The position numbers were made by a program, and so were the translations under genes. The notes under the pieces were generated by a model. It was given only the letters and a program-made list of their open reading frames with translations, did no database searches and was not told the DNA's origin. This document shows, in pieces, positions 40,844 through 43,875 of a DNA stretch of 43,875 bases; within the stretch, counting starts at the first letter, position 1, and each line of letters opens with the position of its first letter. This DNA is from Lachnospiraceae bacterium. Lineage in GTDB: Bacteria; Bacillota; Clostridia; Lachnospirales; Lachnospiraceae. Location: positions 1 through 43,875 of the forward strand of contig JAGBBW010000041.1 in NCBI GenBank assembly GCA_017938285.1. Reading direction: 5' to 3'.

Positions 40844-41570
40844 ACTGATACCTTCCCTTTTCTTCATCACTGATAATACGGCCATCCTTTAATGTGATAA
40901 CCCGTTTCTGCATCCGGTCAACAATCTCCTGGTTATGTGTTACCACAACCACTGTAGTCCCTCTTTTATTAATATCTTCCAGAAGACTCATAATTTCCCA
41001 GGAATTTTTCGGGTCCAGATTTCCCGTAGGTTCGTCTGCCAGAAGAATCATCGGATTGTTTACCAGTGCCCGCGCCAGTGCAACCCTCTGCTGCTGACCG
41101 CCGGACAATTCTTCCGGATATGCTTTTCTTTTCTCCATCAGACCAACCAGTGACAACAGCTTTGGTACCTGCCGTTTAATCTGCCGCTCCGGTACTTCTA
41201 CAATCCGCTGGGCAAACGCCACATTTTCATATACATTCCGGTCTTTCAGCAGACGGAAGTCCTGGAATACCACTCCGATACTCCGCCGGTATTTGCTTAC
41301 CTGAAAACGACGAAGCCGTCCCAGATCACGTCCTACCACGAAAACCTTTCCTTTGGACGGAAGAATTTCCTTTAGCAGCAGACGGATCATGGTAGATTTA
41401 CCCGAACCACTGCTTCCCACAATAAAAACAAACTCTCCTTTATAAATGCGGAGGTTGATATTTTCCAGCGCCGCAATACCTTTCTGATATTCCTTGGACA
41501 CATGCTCAAAAGTAATTACCGGCGTTTCAATTTTACTTAGTTCTCTATTAATATCAAAATCTGCCGACAT
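40830..41570 (-). CDS. ftsE: Cell division ATP-binding protein FtsE
   Basis: A 246-residue ABC ATPase with Walker A GSSGSGKST (about 52), Q-loop GVVFQDFRLL, signature LSGGQQQR (about 155), Walker B ILLADEPTGNLD and H-loop THNQE. The 'DFRLL' and 'GNLD' context is typical of FtsE rather than of a transport ATPase, and ftsX follows. ATG 41570 has AAGGAG at 5 nt. Confidence 0.95.
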   Translation of the reverse strand: MSADFDINRELSKIETPVITFEHVSKEYQKGIAALENINLRIYKGEFVFIVGSSGSGKSTMIRLLLKEILPSKGKVFVVGRDLGRLRRFQVSKYRRSIGVVFQDFRLLKDRNVYENVAFAQRIVEVPERQIKRQVPKLLSLVGLMEKRKAYPEELSGGQQQRVALARALVNNPMILLADEPTGNLDPKNSWEIMSLLEDINKRGTTVVVVTHNQEIVDRMQKRVITLKDGRIISDEEKGRYQYAKN

Positions 41571-41633
41571 ATCGTCTCCTTACCTGTTATTTTTCACCCA
41601 CGCAGCCTGTCTTATACCAGGTATCTGTCTGAC

Positions 41634-41696
41634 AAAAAAACGAAGTTGCTGCAATGGCTTTTCTTTATATTACCTCAAAAGCCCCATTACAGCAAC
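41634..41696 (-). terminator. Terminator after the CdaR-type regulator gene
   Basis: GTTGCTG (41645-41651) pairs with CAGCAAC (41690-41696), extended by AATGG/CCATT and CTTTT/AAAAG with small bulges. On the minus strand it is followed by TTCG and seven T (41640-41634). Confidence 0.85.
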
Positions 41697-41708
41697 CCCC
41701 AGTTTATT

Positions 41709-42794
41709 TTACTCTGCATTTTCCATATACGTCATATATTTCACTACCATAAGTGCAATTTTAAACGTAATGGCATCCTCAAACACACGCAGGTCAAGGT
41801 TTGTACTTTTCTGCAGTTTATCCAGACGATACACCAGAGTATTTCTATGTATATAAAGCTGTCTGGAAGTTTCCGAAACGTTCAGACTGTTCTCAAAAAA
41901 CTTATTAATGGTATCCAGTGTTTCTTCATCAAATTCATCCAAAGACTTACCATCAAAAATTTCTTTAATGAACATTTTGCAAAGGGACATCGGCAACTGA
42001 TAAATTAACCGGCCAATGCCCAGATTGGAATAGGCTACTACATTTCTCTCGCTGTAGAAAATCTTTCCAACGTCCAGTGCCATTTTTGCTTCCTTATAAG
42101 AACGGGAAACATCACGGATTTCATTAACAATCGTACCATACGCCACATTTACCTTGGTCATTGCCTCCGTATTTAACATATCCAGAATTACTTTCGCAGT
42201 TTTGTTTAAATCCTCGTAATTTTCATTTACCCTTAATTCTTTTACCAGAATAATATTTTTCTCATCTACTGCGGTAATAAAATCTTTGGTCTTGCCGGCA
42301 AACAGGCTTCGTACCGTTTCCAGTGCATTTGTATCCTTCTCATTTTTTGTTTCAATAATAAATACAACACGGCGGGCTTCTGTTTCAATATGAAGCTTTT
42401 TGGCACGATTATAAATATCCACCAGAAGAAGATTATCCAGCAGCAGATTTTTAATAAAGTTATCTTTATCATAGCGTTCTTTATAAGCTACCAGTAAATT
42501 CTGAATCTGGAAAGAAGCAATCTTGCCTACCATATAAACATCATCACTGTCACCCTTGGCCAACAGTACATATTCCAGCTGATGTTCATCAAATACCTTA
42601 AAAAACTGGAATCCCTGCAGCACCTGACTATCCGCCGGCGAATCCACAAATGCAAGTACCGCATTTTCGTAAACCTCTGCATTCGGAATCGTAGATGCCA
42701 GCACCTTTCCTTCTGTGTCCAGTACACAAATATCAATTCTTGTTATCGTTTTTAATCCTTCAATGGTACTCTGTAAAATCTGATTGGAAATCAT
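41709..42794 (-). CDS. CdaR/PucR-type transcriptional regulator
   Basis: A 361-residue protein. The N-terminal about 130 residues (MISNQILQSTIEGLKTITRI...) resemble the sugar-diacid recognition domain, the middle (135-265) has a GGDEF-like fold without a GGDEF motif, and the C-terminal helix-turn-helix spans about 300-350 (LYIHRNTLVYRLDKLQK). Such regulators in Firmicutes activate genes for diacid or sugar use. It lies between the sugar-transporter ATPase gene, beyond a terminator, and ftsEX, so its targets are unclear. ATG 42794 follows GAGG. Confidence 0.88.
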   Translation of the reverse strand: MISNQILQSTIEGLKTITRIDICVLDTEGKVLASTIPNAEVYENAVLAFVDSPADSQVLQGFQFFKVFDEHQLEYVLLAKGDSDDVYMVGKIASFQIQNLLVAYKERYDKDNFIKNLLLDNLLLVDIYNRAKKLHIETEARRVVFIIETKNEKDTNALETVRSLFAGKTKDFITAVDEKNIILVKELRVNENYEDLNKTAKVILDMLNTEAMTKVNVAYGTIVNEIRDVSRSYKEAKMALDVGKIFYSERNVVAYSNLGIGRLIYQLPMSLCKMFIKEIFDGKSLDEFDEETLDTINKFFENSLNVSETSRQLYIHRNTLVYRLDKLQKSTNLDLRVFEDAITFKIALMVVKYMTYMENAE

Positions 42795-42935
42795 AAACCC
42801 TCTTACCTCTCATTCTGTGATTCTTTCGTTACAATACTTTCCCATACATAAAAAATCACTACTGCACTTGCTGCAATTTAATTTATTTTACCATAAAAAC
42901 TGTCTGAATTCAAGTAAACCTTTTCTAAAATGTCT

Positions 42936-42969
42936 GAAAAAAACCGGGTATCCACAATGGACACCCGGT
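42936..42969 (-). terminator. Terminator after the sugar ABC transporter ATPase gene
   Basis: ACCGGGTATCC (42943-42953) pairs with GGACACCCGGT (42959-42969), one mismatch, 5-nt loop. On the minus strand a T run follows directly. Confidence 0.9.
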
Positions 42970-42979
42970 ATATATCTGA

Positions 42980-43875
42980 TTAGTGAGTAATAACCTTTTC
43001 TGTTTCCTTATCGAAGATATGAATCTTGGAAAGGTCAAGTGCAATCTGGATAGTATCACCAGGTCTTGCTGTAGTACGAGGATTTACTCTTGCTGTAATA
43101 TCTACGGAATCAGCGATAGTGAAGTATAAGAATACTTCTGCACCCAGTAATTCGTAAACTCTTACAGTAGCGTCAAATGCACTGTCCTTGGATGTTTCGA
43201 TGAATACCTGCTCATCCTTGATGTCTTCCGGACGGATACCAAGAATAACTTCCTTACCAACATAGCCGCCTTCTACTAACTTCTTGCCACGAGCTTCTGG
43301 AAGCTTGATGGAACGTTCAGCGAAGTTAAGTACAATATCGCTACCCTGCTTTTCTACCTGACAGTTGATGAAGTTCATCTGTGGGGAACCCATGAAACCT
43401 GCTACGAAGAGGTTTTCTGGTCTGTCGTATAAGTTCTGAGGAGTATCTACCTGCTGAACAACACCATCCTTCATAACGATGATTCTTGTACCAAGTGTCA
43501 TAGCCTCTGTCTGGTCATGTGTTACGTAGATGATGGTTGTCTGTAACTTCTGATGTAACTTGGAAATCTCAATTCTCATCTGAACTCTCAGCTTTGCATC
43601 CAGGTTGGAAAGAGGCTCATCCATGAGGAATACCTTAGGATTACGAACGATAGCACGACCCATGGCAACTCGCTGTCTCTGACCACCGGAAAGAGCCTTT
43701 GGCTTACGATCTAAGAGGTGCTCGATATCAAGAATCTTAGCTGCTTCATGAACAAGCTTGTCGATTTCATCCTTTGGAGTCTTTCTTAACTTAAGACCAA
43801 ATGCCATGTTATCATAAACAGACATATGAGGATACAGAGCGTAGTTCTGGAATACCATCGCGATATCTCTGTCCT
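42980..43875 (-). CDS. Carbohydrate ABC transporter ATP-binding protein (MsmK/UgpC/MalK type), 5' end outside the window
   Basis: The C-terminal about 298 residues are present. The frame runs off the right edge, and the upstream codons (DRDIAMVFQNYALYPHMSVY, the Q-loop) show that the Walker A part lies beyond. Signature LSGGQRQRVAMGRA, Walker B FLMDEPLSNLDAKLR, H-loop VTHDQTEAMT and a C-terminal TOBE-type domain (about 225-298; GIRPEDI) identify the MalK/MsmK group that energises oligosaccharide uptake. These ATPases often serve several sugar transporters; no permease or binding-protein gene is in view. Confidence 0.95.
   Translation of the reverse strand, partial: DRDIAMVFQNYALYPHMSVYDNMAFGLKLRKTPKDEIDKLVHEAAKILDIEHLLDRKPKALSGGQRQRVAMGRAIVRNPKVFLMDEPLSNLDAKLRVQMRIEISKLHQKLQTTIIYVTHDQTEAMTLGTRIIVMKDGVVQQVDTPQNLYDRPENLFVAGFMGSPQMNFINCQVEKQGSDIVLNFAERSIKLPEARGKKLVEGGYVGKEVILGIRPEDIKDEQVFIETSKDSAFDATVRVYELLGAEVFLYFTIADSVDITARVNPRTTARPGDTIQIALDLSKIHIFDKETEKVITH

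Overview
The window looks like a chromosome segment of a spore-forming gut Firmicute, most likely Lachnospiraceae. The evidence is a cotJ spore-coat operon, a PII-like c-di-AMP receptor, an oxygen-labile two-subunit serine dehydratase, a CdaR/PucR-type regulator, FtsE/FtsX, AGGAGG-type ribosome binding sites and a clostridial conjugative element. Genus cannot be fixed from sequence alone. No tRNA, rRNA or CRISPR array was recognised.

Bases 1-19,497 are the right-hand part of an integrative conjugative element (ICE) that runs off the left edge. Its genes read leftward: a two-gene regulatory unit (winged-helix protein and ArpU-like sigma-4-type protein, 19,351-17,665); a long transfer operon (17,440-6,111: small membrane protein, VirB6/TrbL-like channel, two further membrane proteins, PrgI-VirB4 fusion ATPase, DUF5697-like and DUF6100-like proteins, replication-relaxation-like protein, VirD4/TraG coupling protein, S1-domain protein); and a second short operon (1,778 leftward) for two pilin-like proteins and a DUF6550-like surface protein. 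The last of these is broken by an IS3-family insertion whose end fills 1-141. No relaxase or integrase is visible; they are presumably beyond the left edge. The two transfer operons share a control module: a near-identical promoter element, a leader peptide ORF starting about 10 nt after the predicted transcript start without a Shine-Dalgarno, and an intrinsic terminator embedded in that leader ORF.

Between these operons, on the opposite strand and much richer in A+T, lies a four-gene cargo operon (2,116-5,829): a CapE/PseB-like nucleotide-sugar dehydratase, a helical-repeat protein with a coiled coil and C-terminal membrane helices, a PP2C-type phosphatase and a NUDIX-family protein. I do not recognise this combination. 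It is the best candidate for an undescribed signalling or defence system.

The ICE joins the chromosome inside cotJC, removing the C-terminal part of that spore-coat manganese-catalase-like protein. From 19,494 rightward the sequence is ordinary chromosome: cotJC'-cotJB-cotJA, an XPD/DinG-type helicase fused to a RecB-like nuclease, dinB with a LexA-like box, a DUF1292 protein, a c-di-AMP receptor, a trigger-factor-like lipoprotein, a GH105 hydrolase, TetR, DeoR and MgtC genes, sdaAB-sdaAA, prfC, a threonine-pathway operon (ACT protein, homoserine dehydrogenase, phosphoglycerate-mutase-like putative homoserine kinase), ftsE-ftsX followed by a C-terminal processing protease, a CdaR-type regulator and the 3' part of a sugar ABC transporter ATPase.
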